DNA of 64,000 bases, from the NCBI GenBank assembly GCA_050291725.1, contig JBNKKH010000007.1, positions 15,756 to 79,755 of the forward strand, written 5' to 3'. The DNA comes from JAAGZL01 sp050291725 (GTDB lineage Bacteria > Pseudomonadota > Gammaproteobacteria > Chromatiales > Chromatiaceae). The position numbers and the translations under genes were made by a program. Position 1 is the stretch's first letter. Each line of letters starts with the position of its first letter. Below, piece by piece: positions 9,611-19,268 of this stretch. The notes under the pieces were generated by a model that was given only the letters and a program-made list of their open reading frames with translations, searched no databases and was not told the origin of the DNA.

Positions 9611-9752
9611 TGTTTGTCTTTACGACAAAATAGCTGATGATCTAGAGCAGTGTGAACAATTAATCAGGAATGTTATGGATCTATTGCCACAAGTAGATGA
9701 GTGGCTAAGAGATGGAGTCATTGGCTCAAATATATCACCGTTTTATTCCTGA
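9600..9752 (+). pseudogene. Possible gene remnant, about 50 codons
   Basis: An open frame with protein-like composition but no convincing start codon. It includes YDKIADDLEQCEQLIRN followed by VMDLLPQVDEWLRDGVIG and ends at a TGA at 9750-9752. A start inside it (ATG at 9675, with AGGA upstream) would give only 25 residues. The amphipathic helical pattern looks like the tail of a lost gene, but I do not recognise the family. It could also be chance. Confidence 0.3.
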
Positions 9753-9783
9753 GGCGGCAGGGCACATTATAGTTGGATTAACC

Positions 9784-11154
9784 TTACTTCAACGGCATCT
9801 GAATATGGAAGGTGGTGCCAACATTAAGATCAGAGGTTACAGCCATCTGTCCTTGATGCTGCTCTGAAATAATGAAGTAGGGGAACGACAGCCGTTTACT
9901 GGCATCGTAATTGCCGTCAGGGGTGTTTTTTCTGAAGAATGGTTCAAATAGATACATCTGTTCTTCATTGTTCAGACCGAGACCGTTATGGTGAATTCTT
10001 ATCCATAGATTGTCGTAACTAACAATCATCTGAATCTTGATTTTTGGAGTGCGCTCTGGATGATCAGTATTTCTAAGGGCATCACATGCATGGCGCAATA
10101 GGTTGAGGAAAACATGCTGCATCTCAGCAACAAAACAGGGGATTTCTGGAATATCATCCTGATAGTTGCGTACAATTTCGATATCTTTGAATCTGAGCTG
10201 ATCTGGAACAGAGAGTATATCTTCAGCTAGCTCCAGGGTGCTCTCCATAAGATCGATTATATTGCAGCTCTCTTTGCGAGCGCTGCTGATTCTAGAGAAA
10301 TTTTTAAAGCTATTAACAATTGAAGCTAGGCTCTCACCTTTTTCGTAGGCATCAGCTAGTAGTTTATTAAGCGTTGCATAATTGGTGTTATCGCCTAACT
10401 CATTTTGCTTGGCGCTGTCGGCGAGGGTTTGTTTAGATATTTCGAGATCAGTCAAGATGGCCTGGAGTGGTGGGGTGATATCATGGGACATGGCAGCGGC
10501 TAGCTCACCCACAGATGACATCTTATCACTATGGATAAGGGTGTTAACTGAAAGTATCTCCTTGGTAATATCATCAATCAGAACAACAACGCCGGGTTCT
10601 TTCTGTTCGCGTAGTGGGTAGATTGTGATGTCGTAATAGTATTGACCAGGTTGGCTGTATCTAATGGTGGTAGCTTCGTTTTTGCTAATAGCCTCGCCGA
10701 TCTGGTTTGGTGATACCGTAATGGTAGGAAAGATATCCCACAGATTTTTTCCCATACAAGCTTCGGCCTTTATGCCAGTGATATCCTCTGTACGTTTATT
10801 CCATTGGGTGATATTTCCTTCCTTATCCAGGCCAATCAACATCATGGGCATGGACTTAAGAATATCACTTATATACAACTCAGAAGAGCGCAGTTCAGCG
10901 GTACGTTCTTGCACCCGCAACTCTAGGTCGTTACGTATTGCCTGTAACTCTTGATTGGCCTTGCGAGCCTTTCTCCAGGTTAGGAGTAGGGATATGACCG
11001 TAATGGACAACAACAGGATGAGAATGCCGCCTGACCAGTTGGCCAGATGCTGCCAGTTGGTGCTGCCATCTGGTTTTCTCAGACGAAAACTAATGGCGGC
11101 ATGCACTATCTGGGTTTGGCAAAGGGCAAAAATAAAAAACAGGAATCTTTTCAT
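9784..11154 (-). CDS. Membrane PAS-type histidine kinase homologue with decayed ATP-binding motifs (probable pseudokinase)
   Basis: A 456-residue protein with a signal peptide (1-19), a transmembrane helix (about 42-60), a coiled linker (61-92) and a PAS domain (about 93-200). A HisKA-type helix keeps the phospho-acceptor position, His224 in MSHDITPPLQ. The following ATPase-like domain is the right length but its motifs are altered. The N-box reads NLLRHACDAL, with His355 where Asn is expected. The G1 box reads HHNGLGL, with His for the key Asp. The Gly-rich G2 box is replaced by DASKRLSF. ATP binding is therefore doubtful, although the frame is intact. It may act as a scaffold or dimer partner. 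A LysR gene lies upstream on the same strand; no response regulator is adjacent. Confidence 0.82.
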   Translation of the reverse strand: MKRFLFFIFALCQTQIVHAAISFRLRKPDGSTNWQHLANWSGGILILLLSITVISLLLTWRKARKANQELQAIRNDLELRVQERTAELRSSELYISDILKSMPMMLIGLDKEGNITQWNKRTEDITGIKAEACMGKNLWDIFPTITVSPNQIGEAISKNEATTIRYSQPGQYYYDITIYPLREQKEPGVVVLIDDITKEILSVNTLIHSDKMSSVGELAAAMSHDITPPLQAILTDLEISKQTLADSAKQNELGDNTNYATLNKLLADAYEKGESLASIVNSFKNFSRISSARKESCNIIDLMESTLELAEDILSVPDQLRFKDIEIVRNYQDDIPEIPCFVAEMQHVFLNLLRHACDALRNTDHPERTPKIKIQMIVSYDNLWIRIHHNGLGLNNEEQMYLFEPFFRKNTPDGNYDASKRLSFPYFIISEQHQGQMAVTSDLNVGTTFHIQMPLK

Positions 11155-11233
11155 CGTATTTAAATAGCTTCTAATTCTACACGGGAGTTACGACAACTAT
11201 CGTGTAACTTGTTTCTGAGTAAGACAGTATTAG

Positions 11234-12181
11234 CTAAATAATACCCTGTTCTGCAATATCTTGTGCCTCAAAAAAATCAGGGTCCATCATCTCAATGAAA
11301 CGTTTGGCTTGTGGAGAGAGGAACTTGCCACGCCGCATTACAATGCCATAGCCGCGATCAGGGAAATAATCATCCAGCGGAATGCGTTTTAGTTTTTCAT
11401 GGCCACTCAGACAGACGTCTGAGACTATGGAGATTCCCAGACCCTGTTCCACATACTTTTTGATCACTTCCCAGCCGCCTGCTTCTAGTTTAACCCGGTA
11501 TTTAAGGTTGTGTTGGTTGAATATCAGATCAACCATGCGCCAGGTGCTCAAGTGACGGGGTGGTAGAATAAGTCCATAAGGGCTTATATCATTCAGGGTT
11601 ACTTTTTCTTTATCTGCCAGGGGATGATCCAGCGGAGTTATAAGGACTGTCTTGTAAGAGACTACAGGGTGGTAAAAAATATCATCTGCCACCTCTGACA
11701 TAGAGCCCACAGCTAAGTCTACCTGGTCGGCCCGAATCATGCTCATGCCGTCACGTCCAGTAACGTTTTGCAGTTTGATTCTGATTTTGGGGTAGCTGTT
11801 GGAAAAATTGCGCATGGCTTCTGGCAGTACATACAGGATAGTAGATTCACCAGCAGCAATATTTAGCTCTCCTGACTCCAGGGAGCCGCATTTAGCGATA
11901 AAGGTCTCATGTAGGCCGTCAATGCCCTGGATAAGAGGCTGGGCCAGTTTGTACAGAGTTTTACCCTCTGGGGTGAGCCTGATTTTTGGGCCGCGCCGTT
12001 CAAACAGCATGGTCTCAAATTCACGCTCCAGCGCCTGGATTTGGAGAGAAACGGTGGGCTGACTTAGAAAAAGCCTCTCCGCTGCTTCGCTGACACTCTC
12101 GGTCTGAGCAGCATTACAGAAAGCTCGCAGTTGTTTTAAACGATTCTGCTTGTAATATGGTGGTGAAGGTGTGGATGACAT
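11234..12181 (-). CDS. LysR-family transcriptional regulator (CysB/CbbR-like)
   Basis: A 315-residue regulator. The N-terminal winged helix-turn-helix is visible at residues 12-75 (LKQLRAFCNAAQTESVSEAAERLFLSQPTVSLQIQALE), followed by a periplasmic-binding-like effector domain (about 100-300). The segment around VIKKYVEQGLGISIVSDVCL resembles CysB/CbbR-type LysR proteins, which sense sulfur or carbon metabolites, but the effector is not predictable. It is divergent from hrpA and lies 80 bases upstream of the degenerate kinase gene on the same strand. Its targets are unknown. Confidence 0.88.
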   Translation of the reverse strand: MSSTPSPPYYKQNRLKQLRAFCNAAQTESVSEAAERLFLSQPTVSLQIQALEREFETMLFERRGPKIRLTPEGKTLYKLAQPLIQGIDGLHETFIAKCGSLESGELNIAAGESTILYVLPEAMRNFSNSYPKIRIKLQNVTGRDGMSMIRADQVDLAVGSMSEVADDIFYHPVVSYKTVLITPLDHPLADKEKVTLNDISPYGLILPPRHLSTWRMVDLIFNQHNLKYRVKLEAGGWEVIKKYVEQGLGISIVSDVCLSGHEKLKRIPLDDYFPDRGYGIVMRRGKFLSPQAKRFIEMMDPDFFEAQDIAEQGII

Positions 12182-12327
12182 ATTATTCCCAACTCAACAT
12201 TAGTTCGCTTAATGATATCCATTAGAAGGATTAAAATGAAGCATTAAATACCCCAATATTGAATCTTTTTAATGATTAAGACCCTATTCGCCACCTGTTT
12301 GCCCTATATGCCCTAATTTTCAACGAA

Positions 12328-15300
12328 GTGAAGCAACTACAATTTCCAACAAAAGATGATATTGAACTGTGCATGCTCTCCGAGCGGCATGCCCTGCGCC
12401 GCCGTTTGCAGCAGTTAAAAAAGGATTACAAGCAAACAGGAAAAGTGGATGATGGTTTGGTGCGTTTACTAGAGCGTATAGAGAAATCCAAACAGCGAGC
12501 TGCTACCAGAGCAGATAAACTTCCTAGCCCCAGTTTTCCACCGGAACTGCCAATCTCTGAAAATTGGGAAGAGATCGCTTCACTTATAGAGAGCAACCAG
12601 GTGGTGGTTATCTGTGGTGAGACTGGATCGGGTAAATCTACCCAGCTTCCCAAGATATGCCTTGCACTAAAGCGAGGCGTGTATGGGCGTATAGGTCATA
12701 CTCAGCCCAGACGTATCGCTGCGCGTACCCTGGCCAATAGAGTATCCAGCGAGTTAGGCACAGAGCCTGGAACCAGCGTCGGTTATAAGGTGCGCTTTCA
12801 TGACCATGTTGGTTTAGATAGTCATATAAAATTGATGACTGATGGCATACTGCTGGCTGAGATTCAGCGGGATCCATATCTGAACGAATATGACACCCTG
12901 ATTATTGATGAGGCCCATGAACGCAGCCTCAATATTGATTTCCTGTTGGGATACTTGAAGCAGCTTCTTCCCAAACGTCCAGACCTGAAGCTGATTATCA
13001 CCTCAGCCACTATTGATCCGGAACACTTTGCCCAGCAGTTCAGCGCTGCACCCATCATAAATGTATCCGGCCGCACCTACCCCGTGGAGCTACGCTATCG
13101 CCCACCGCAGGAAGAGGGGAGCAGTGAGCGGGATGAGCCGATGCAGCAGGCTATTCTGGATGCAGTGGATGAGCTTAGCCGGATCGACCGGGGCGATATC
13201 CTGATCTTCCTCAGTGGCGAACGGGAGATACGGGAGACTGCTGAGTCTCTGCGTAAACACAAGATGCAACTGACCGAGATTTTGCCTCTCTACGCTAGAT
13301 TGGGGACAGACCAGCAGGGGAAGATATTTCAGCCTGGGGGACAGCGACGCATAGTTTTGGCTACCAACGTGGCCGAGACCTCACTTACCGTGCCTGGGAT
13401 CAGATATGTAATTGATGCAGGCTATGCTCGTATCAGCCGCTATAGTCATCGCAGCAAAGTGCAGCGCCTGCCGGTGGAGCATATCTCTCAAGCCAGTGCC
13501 AATCAGCGCAAAGGGCGCTGCGGACGTGTGGCAGAGGGTGTCTGTATCCGGCTATATTCCGAAGAGAACTTCGAGACACGGGCAGAGTTTACTGAGCCAG
13601 AGATTCAGCGCACCAACCTGGCCTCGGTTATTCTGCAGATGAAGATACTGGGTTTTGGCGATATAGAGTCATTCCCCTTTCTAGATCCACCAGACAGACG
13701 CTTTATCAAGGATGGCTATCGCATCCTAGAGGAGATTGGTGCGGTCGATGCAACACGCAAGCTGACTAAGATTGGTCGCAAGATAGCTCGTCTCCCAGTC
13801 GATCCGCGCATTGGACGTATGTTGCTCACTGCGGCCCACACTCACTGTCTGAATGAGCTGTTGGTGATCTGTGCCGCTCTGAGTGTGCAGGACCCTCGGG
13901 AGCGCCCTATGGATAAGCAGCAGGCGGCAGATGAGGCCCATCGCGAGTTCAGGCATGAGGAGTCAGATTTTCTCACCTATCTCAACCTGTGGCGCCATCT
14001 GCAGGAGCAGCGCCATCATCTGAGTAAAAGCAAGTTCAGGAAGTACTGTCGGGACAGGTTCATATCTTGGAATCGCACTCAAGAGTGGCGCGATATTCAT
14101 CATCAGTTGCGGGGTCAGATGCATGAGATGGGCTACAAAGAGAACCAGGCCGAGGCTGGTTATGAAGAGATGCATAAGGCCCTGCTCACGGGTCTGCTGA
14201 GTAATATAGGTTTTAAGAAGAGCGGTAAGGAGCGGGAATACCTGGGGGGGCGCAACAGTAAATTCCTGATTTTTCCCGGTTCCGGTCTGTTCAAGAAACA
14301 GCCCAAGTGGGTTATGGCATCAGAGCTGGTGGAGACCACCCAGCTATATGCCCGCACTCTGGCCAGCATTCGCCCGGAGTGGGTAGAGTCGGTGGCGGGC
14401 CATCTGATCAAACGTAGTTATTCTGAGCCCCACTGGCAGAAGAAGCGGGGTCAGGTTGGGGGCTATGAACGGGTAACTCTGTTCGGTATCACACTGGCAG
14501 CACGACGCAAGGTGAACTATGGACCCATCAATCCAGAAGAGGCGCGGGAGATATTTATTCGCTTCGCCCTAGTGGAGGGAGATTTTCACACCAGGGCCAA
14601 ATTCTGGCGTCACAATCGCGAGCTGCTGGAGCAGATCGAAAACTTGGAACATAAATCTCGCAAGCGTGATCTGCTGGTGGATGAGCAGGTCATCTATGAG
14701 TACTACGATCAGCGTATTCCAGAAGGGATCTATAACACAGCTGAATTCGAAAAGTGGCTGCGCCAAGAGGTCAAACAGAACCCAAAGATACTGCATATGC
14801 GGGAACAGGATCTGTGTAAACAAGATGACTACTCCCTATCAGAAACCGATTATCCAGACACCCTGAACATCCATGGCCTGCAACTCCCTTTGAGTTATCA
14901 CTTTGAACCAGGCCATGTGGAAGATGGAGTAAGCCTCAAGGTGCCCCAGGCGGTGCTCAATCAGGTTACAGAAGAGAGGTGTGAATGGCTGGTTCCTGGG
15001 ATGCTGCGGGAGCGCATTATCGCCCTAATGCGTAGCCTGCCCAAGCAGCTAAGAAAATCCTTTGTGCCGGTACCGGAGTATGCCGATGCCTGTCTACAAA
15101 GAATGCAGCCATCTGACAAGCCACTGATTCGGGAGTTGGGGGAGCAGCTCAAGGAGATGACCGGGGTGCATGTACCGGAAGATTCCTGGGATGAGAGCGC
15201 GCTGCCAGAACATCTGCGTATGGGCTTTAAGGTGGTGAATGATAAAGGAGTGGTAATCGAGTCTGGGCGTGATCTGGCTAGGTTAAGAAAGAAGTATGCG

Positions 15301-16239
15301 GGGGAGGGAACAGAACAGTCTCAGCCCCTTGCGGCATCTGGTCTGGATAGGGAAGGAATAACCGACTGGGACTTTGGAGAGCTGGAACAGTCGGTGGAGC
15401 TAGAGCGGGGTGGCATTAAACTAAAGGGATTCCCCGCATTGGTGGATGAGGGGGATTCGGTATCACTGCGCATTATGGACTCTAAACCTAATGCGGATAT
15501 GGCTATGCGCACCGGTCTGCGGCGGCTGTTTATGCTCAAGCTATCCCAGAATATACGTTATCTGAAGCGCAACCTTCCCGGTCTGGAAAAGATGAAACTG
15601 CAGTATGCCAAAGCGGCTGCAGCGCCCAAAGGGTTTGCAACAAAATCCAAAAACGATCTACAAGAAGAGCTGGTATCTCTCATTGTAGATCTCACCTTCG
15701 TAGAAGATATGCCACCTATTCACAGCGCCGAAGAGTTTCAGGCCAGAATAGAACAGCGTAAGGCAGATCTTATGACTCTGGCTGGCGATGTATTAGGGCT
15801 GGTAGGAGAGATACTAAAACTCTATCACGAAGTAAGAAAACAGCTAGCAGGGGCCAACAAGATCAATTGGATAGCATCTGTTGCCGATATGAATCAGCAA
15901 CTAGACCGCCTGGTGTTTAAAGGTTTTCTCCAGTTCACGCCCTATGTTCAGTTACAACATCTACCGCGCTATCTCAAAGCAATCTCCCTACGGCTGGACA
16001 AACTCAACCACGCCGCCGCCAGAGATCAACAACTACTGCGAGAGATGCAAGGGCAGTATCAGAAGTGGCAGGAGTGGGATGAACGCTGCCGCCTTAATCA
16101 CAAAGCAGATGAACGTATCGAAGAGCTGCGTTGGTCTTTTGAAGAGCTGCGGGTTTCCTTGTTTGCCCAAGAGCTAAAGACCGACTATCCAGTATCGCTT
16201 AAAAGATTGGATAAGCGGTGGAAGGAGTTGGGGCTTTAA
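12328..16239 (+). CDS. hrpA: ATP-dependent RNA helicase HrpA (DEAH box)
   Basis: A 1303-residue cytoplasmic helicase of normal HrpA length. Motifs run in order: GETGSGKSTQLP (Walker A), TQPRRIAART (Ia), DEAH (II), SATID (III), and the C-terminal helicase motif QRKGRCGR (VI). These are followed by the HA2/OB region and the long DUF3418 C-terminal domain typical of HrpA. In E. coli HrpA helps process fimbrial mRNA and rescue stalled ribosomes. The start is a GTG at 12328 with little visible ribosome-binding sequence; an in-frame ATG at 12373 is an alternative that would leave the conserved core intact. Confidence 0.96.
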   Translation: MKQLQFPTKDDIELCMLSERHALRRRLQQLKKDYKQTGKVDDGLVRLLERIEKSKQRAATRADKLPSPSFPPELPISENWEEIASLIESNQVVVICGETGSGKSTQLPKICLALKRGVYGRIGHTQPRRIAARTLANRVSSELGTEPGTSVGYKVRFHDHVGLDSHIKLMTDGILLAEIQRDPYLNEYDTLIIDEAHERSLNIDFLLGYLKQLLPKRPDLKLIITSATIDPEHFAQQFSAAPIINVSGRTYPVELRYRPPQEEGSSERDEPMQQAILDAVDELSRIDRGDILIFLSGEREIRETAESLRKHKMQLTEILPLYARLGTDQQGKIFQPGGQRRIVLATNVAETSLTVPGIRYVIDAGYARISRYSHRSKVQRLPVEHISQASANQRKGRCGRVAEGVCIRLYSEENFETRAEFTEPEIQRTNLASVILQMKILGFGDIESFPFLDPPDRRFIKDGYRILEEIGAVDATRKLTKIGRKIARLPVDPRIGRMLLTAAHTHCLNELLVICAALSVQDPRERPMDKQQAADEAHREFRHEESDFLTYLNLWRHLQEQRHHLSKSKFRKYCRDRFISWNRTQEWRDIHHQLRGQMHEMGYKENQAEAGYEEMHKALLTGLLSNIGFKKSGKEREYLGGRNSKFLIFPGSGLFKKQPKWVMASELVETTQLYARTLASIRPEWVESVAGHLIKRSYSEPHWQKKRGQVGGYERVTLFGITLAARRKVNYGPINPEEAREIFIRFALVEGDFHTRAKFWRHNRELLEQIENLEHKSRKRDLLVDEQVIYEYYDQRIPEGIYNTAEFEKWLRQEVKQNPKILHMREQDLCKQDDYSLSETDYPDTLNIHGLQLPLSYHFEPGHVEDGVSLKVPQAVLNQVTEERCEWLVPGMLRERIIALMRSLPKQLRKSFVPVPEYADACLQRMQPSDKPLIRELGEQLKEMTGVHVPEDSWDESALPEHLRMGFKVVNDKGVVIESGRDLARLRKKYAGEGTEQSQPLAASGLDREGITDWDFGELEQSVELERGGIKLKGFPALVDEGDSVSLRIMDSKPNADMAMRTGLRRLFMLKLSQNIRYLKRNLPGLEKMKLQYAKAAAAPKGFATKSKNDLQEELVSLIVDLTFVEDMPPIHSAEEFQARIEQRKADLMTLAGDVLGLVGEILKLYHEVRKQLAGANKINWIASVADMNQQLDRLVFKGFLQFTPYVQLQHLPRYLKAISLRLDKLNHAAARDQQLLREMQGQYQKWQEWDERCRLNHKADERIEELRWSFEELRVSLFAQELKTDYPVSLKRLDKRWKELGL

Positions 16240-16587
16240 CTCTCTCTATTGTGTAGACACCAACTCTAAATAAACCACAAGTTAATCTCTTTCCGATCTG
16301 AAAGAGTAGGCAGTTTGAATACCCGAATTATGAGTATGACTGCAACAATAATAGTATGAGGTAGCATCAAGTGGTACCTGGGCTTTCCTTGGTTTTGGCA
16401 CAATATCTCCTTGATATTTATGTGGTGTGATGAGTTTGACAAAACCTTAAAGCGCTGGCAGGTTGGTGGTGGGTGTCCGTTTAGTTTAGTTTAGTTTAGT
16501 TTAGTTTAGTTTAGTTTTGTTTAGTTTGGTTTAGTTTTGTTTAGTTTTGTTTAGTTTGGTTTCTCGGTTTTTCTTCAAGGAGTCAGA
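16240..16587. other. 348-base intergenic region with repeat leader
   Basis: No gene is visible. The second half holds the TTTAG tandem repeat and the motif GGTGGGTGTCCG at its left edge (about 16468-16479). A ribosome-binding AAGGAG (16577-16582) precedes the next ATG. The first half shows nothing I can assign. Confidence 0.7.
16479..16563. repeat. Pentanucleotide (TTTAG) tandem array in the leader of the next gene
   Basis: About seven perfect TTTAG units are followed by diverged units in a 10-bp pattern alternating TTAGTTTTGT and TTAGTTTGGT, about 80 bp in total. It ends 25 bp before the ATG at 16588. On the complementary strand it reads as (AAACT)n followed by CGGACACCCACC, which resembles the repeats near 42.24 kb and 44.0 kb. 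Confidence 0.92.
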
Positions 16588-17016
16588 ATGAAATATATCC
16601 TTTCAATAATATTAGTCACTCTCTCAATATCAGCTCAAGCTGTTGAATCTCTCTCTAGTAAGGCTGCTACACAAGCATTAGCTAAAGAGGTTATGGAGAG
16701 TGTCAGCAAAGACAAATTGAAAGAAGGGCTACTAAAGTTGCGGCCATATACAGTTGTCCCTCTTGCAGAATTTGATGTTCAAATTGGCCAAATGGATCTT
16801 CAAATACCTGCAATTGCGCAGAGGTTTGGCAAATCTCTGGGCTATGATTTTGTAGAAGAGGAGCAATTGGGCAAATCATTAGTTCAGTATGTGTATCTTC
16901 AAAAATTTGAAAAGCATGTAATGGTATGGCGTTTCATTTTCTATAAGCCAAATGACGAGTGGCTGCTAAATACTTGGTACTTTAATGACCAGGTTCAGCC
17001 ATTATTTAAGTACTAG
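16588..17016 (+). CDS. Small exported protein of unknown function
   Basis: A 142-residue protein with a clear signal peptide (MKYILSIILVTLSISAQA) and a good AAGGAG site six bases before the ATG. The mature part is mixed alpha/beta with a C-terminal WRFIFYKPNDEWLLNTWYFND segment. That pattern (buried aromatics, a final strand 'W.l..w.f') is common in small periplasmic NTF2-like folds, but I cannot assign a family. It is a single-gene unit, with the tandem-repeat leader upstream and a strong terminator downstream. Confidence 0.75.
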   Translation: MKYILSIILVTLSISAQAVESLSSKAATQALAKEVMESVSKDKLKEGLLKLRPYTVVPLAEFDVQIGQMDLQIPAIAQRFGKSLGYDFVEEEQLGKSLVQYVYLQKFEKHVMVWRFIFYKPNDEWLLNTWYFNDQVQPLFKY

Positions 17017-17039
17017 TTGTTAACAAGGCAAGGAAAATA

Positions 17040-17076
17040 CTGGGTCAGAGAGCTGTGACCCAGGGTTTTGTTTTTA
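17040..17076 (+). terminator. Rho-independent terminator
   Basis: A perfect 8-bp stem (CTGGGTCA at 17040-17047, TGACCCAG at 17056-17063) with an 8-base loop is followed by GGTTTTGTTTTT. It ends the transcript of the small exported protein. Confidence 0.8.
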
Positions 17077-17179
17077 GTTGTAAGAGCCCGCGCACTTGCG
17101 CGATTGTTTCCCCGATCATTTAGCCCAGAGGATTAGGCTCCTACAAGCAAGAGCAGACCGCAGGATGATGCTGGTTTTT

Positions 17180-18982
17180 CTACTCGGTTGAACTTCTCTT
17201 CTTTCTGTTTTTTGGCTTACGCTTGGCAGGTGCTCTATCTTTCGGTTTTGCCTTTCCTTTATGTTTGGGTTTTTGAGCTTTTTCAGTTGCAGAAACCTGC
17301 TCGCTTCCTTCCAGGGTGATATTTAATTGACGGCCGCATACCCACACCCGTTTAAGATGTTTAAATATATCCTTTGGCATTCCATCCGGCATGTCTACGG
17401 TGCTGTAGTTATCGTATAGTTGGATACGGCCGATGTACTGGCTTTCCAGACCTGCTTCGTTGGCTATGGCCCCCACGATGTTCCTTGGTTCTACCTCATG
17501 CTCTTTGCCTACCTCTATACGGTAGCGCACCATACCATCTTCTGGTTTCGAGTCTCTTGGCTCTCTTCTTTCGCGCTTGGGTCTGTTCTCTGAGTGTGAT
17601 CTATCCGTTTTTTGCCGTTTGTTATCGGAACGCTCATCTCTCTGTTTGGCCGGCTTCTCTCTCTCTTTTATCTGCAGTGGACGATCCTGCTGGTTGAGAT
17701 AGGCTAGGGCTGCGGCAATCTGGGTTAGGTCCATATCGCTCTTTTGCTGATAGTCTGCAATGAGCTCTTCAAAGAAGCCCAACTCCTGAGATGTGATGGT
17801 ATCGGTGATGGTCTGCTGGAACCGCTCTACCCGGCGTCCGGTTACCTCTTTGTGACTGGGTAACTGCATCTGGGTGATTTTTTGCCTGGTGGCCTTTTCG
17901 ATTGCACTCAGCATGCGTTTCTCTCTGGGGGAGACAAACAGGATAGCGTCACCTTTGCGTCCAGCGCGACCGGTTCTGCCGATGCGGTGTACATAGGCTT
18001 CGGTGTCGTTGGGTATGTCGTAGTTGATGACATGGCTGATGCGTCCTACATCCAATCCACGCGCCGCCACATCAGTAGCAACAATTATATCTAATCTGCC
18101 TGACTTCAATCGATCTACGGTGGATTCCCGTGCGGCCTGATTCATATCTCCATTCAAAGCGGCAGATGAGTAACCGCGGGCCTGGAGCTTTTCAGAAAGA
18201 TCCACAGTTGCTGTTTTGGTGCGAACGAAAATGATGATGGCATCAAACTCTTCAACCTCTAACATTCGGGTTAGAGCATCCAGTTTGTGCAGGCCGGTTA
18301 CTTGCCAGTAACGCTGGGTTATGGTGTCTACGGTGCTGGTCTTGGATTTTATCTGGATCACTACCGGGTCTTTCAGATAACGCTGGGCAACGCGTTTTAT
18401 CTGGTTGGGCATGGTGGCTGAGAACAGTGCGGTCTGGCGCTGTTCCGGTGTATGTTCCAGGATCCACTCTATATCTTCGATAAACCCCATATTTAGCATT
18501 TCATCGGCTTCGTCCAGGACCATGCTTTTCAGGTTATCCAGATTCAGGGTCTTGCGGCGGATGTGATCCATGATTCTGCCAGGAGTACCAACAACTACGT
18601 GGGCGCCACGTCGCAGCTGTCGTAGCTGAATGCCCATGGATTGTCCTCCGTACACTGGCAGCACATGAAACCCACGGATATGCCTGGAGTACGACTGCAT
18701 TGCCTCAGCGACCTGGATAGCCAGCTCCCTGGTTGGTGTCAGCACCAAAATCTGTGGTTCTGCCTTAGAGACATCCAAACGACTCAGTAGAGGTAGGGCA
18801 AAAGCAGCAGTTTTGCCTGTGCCTGTCTGCGCCTGTCCCAACAGATCTTTTCCCTCGAGTAGAGGAGGTATGCTCTGTTGCTGTATAGGCGATGGAGCCT
18901 CGTAGCCGATCTCTTCCACGGATTTTAGAACCTGGTCAGCTAGTCCTAGCTGGGAAAACAGGGAGTTGGTATTGCTGGACAT
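17180..18982 (-). CDS. deaD: DEAD-box RNA helicase (DeaD/CsdA type)
   Basis: A 600-residue helicase. The core shows the Q motif, AQTGTGKTAA (Walker A), VLDEADEMLNMGF (DEAD box), SATMP and HRIGRTGRAGR. After a charged Arg/Lys-rich linker (about 430-490) comes the DbpA-type RNA-binding domain (MVRYRIEVGKEHEVEPRNIVGAIANEAGL) and a basic tail. This is the CsdA/DeaD layout, involved in ribosome assembly and cold adaptation. It is transcribed alone on the minus strand. A cold-shock protein gene is encoded far away, at 47.1 kb. Confidence 0.95.
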   Translation of the reverse strand: MSSNTNSLFSQLGLADQVLKSVEEIGYEAPSPIQQQSIPPLLEGKDLLGQAQTGTGKTAAFALPLLSRLDVSKAEPQILVLTPTRELAIQVAEAMQSYSRHIRGFHVLPVYGGQSMGIQLRQLRRGAHVVVGTPGRIMDHIRRKTLNLDNLKSMVLDEADEMLNMGFIEDIEWILEHTPEQRQTALFSATMPNQIKRVAQRYLKDPVVIQIKSKTSTVDTITQRYWQVTGLHKLDALTRMLEVEEFDAIIIFVRTKTATVDLSEKLQARGYSSAALNGDMNQAARESTVDRLKSGRLDIIVATDVAARGLDVGRISHVINYDIPNDTEAYVHRIGRTGRAGRKGDAILFVSPREKRMLSAIEKATRQKITQMQLPSHKEVTGRRVERFQQTITDTITSQELGFFEELIADYQQKSDMDLTQIAAALAYLNQQDRPLQIKEREKPAKQRDERSDNKRQKTDRSHSENRPKRERREPRDSKPEDGMVRYRIEVGKEHEVEPRNIVGAIANEAGLESQYIGRIQLYDNYSTVDMPDGMPKDIFKHLKRVWVCGRQLNITLEGSEQVSATEKAQKPKHKGKAKPKDRAPAKRKPKNRKKRSSTE

Positions 18983-19268
18983 TGGAGTGCCTGTAAAGAT
19001 TGTTGCCTGGCAAAACGATTATCTGATTTGCAGGGCAGAGATTAAGAAGGTGCGGGATTCTACATTATCCGCTGGATATTACCTAATAATAGTTGAATAT
19101 CAGAGGTTTCGTCATCTTATGTAGGAATAATCAGCAATAAGTATGCTATCTATTTTCTGTCTTTATATCGGATGCTACTATTTAGATGCACGCTTAATAA
19201 CATCATGATAGTGCATGTTACACATGGATTTTCCATGGAATTGGTTTGGGGTTTAGGGACTAAGAATA

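Noticed and set aside
16479..16563. CRISPR-like array
   Set aside because: The repeats are 5-10 bp and directly tandem with no spacers, and no cas genes are near.
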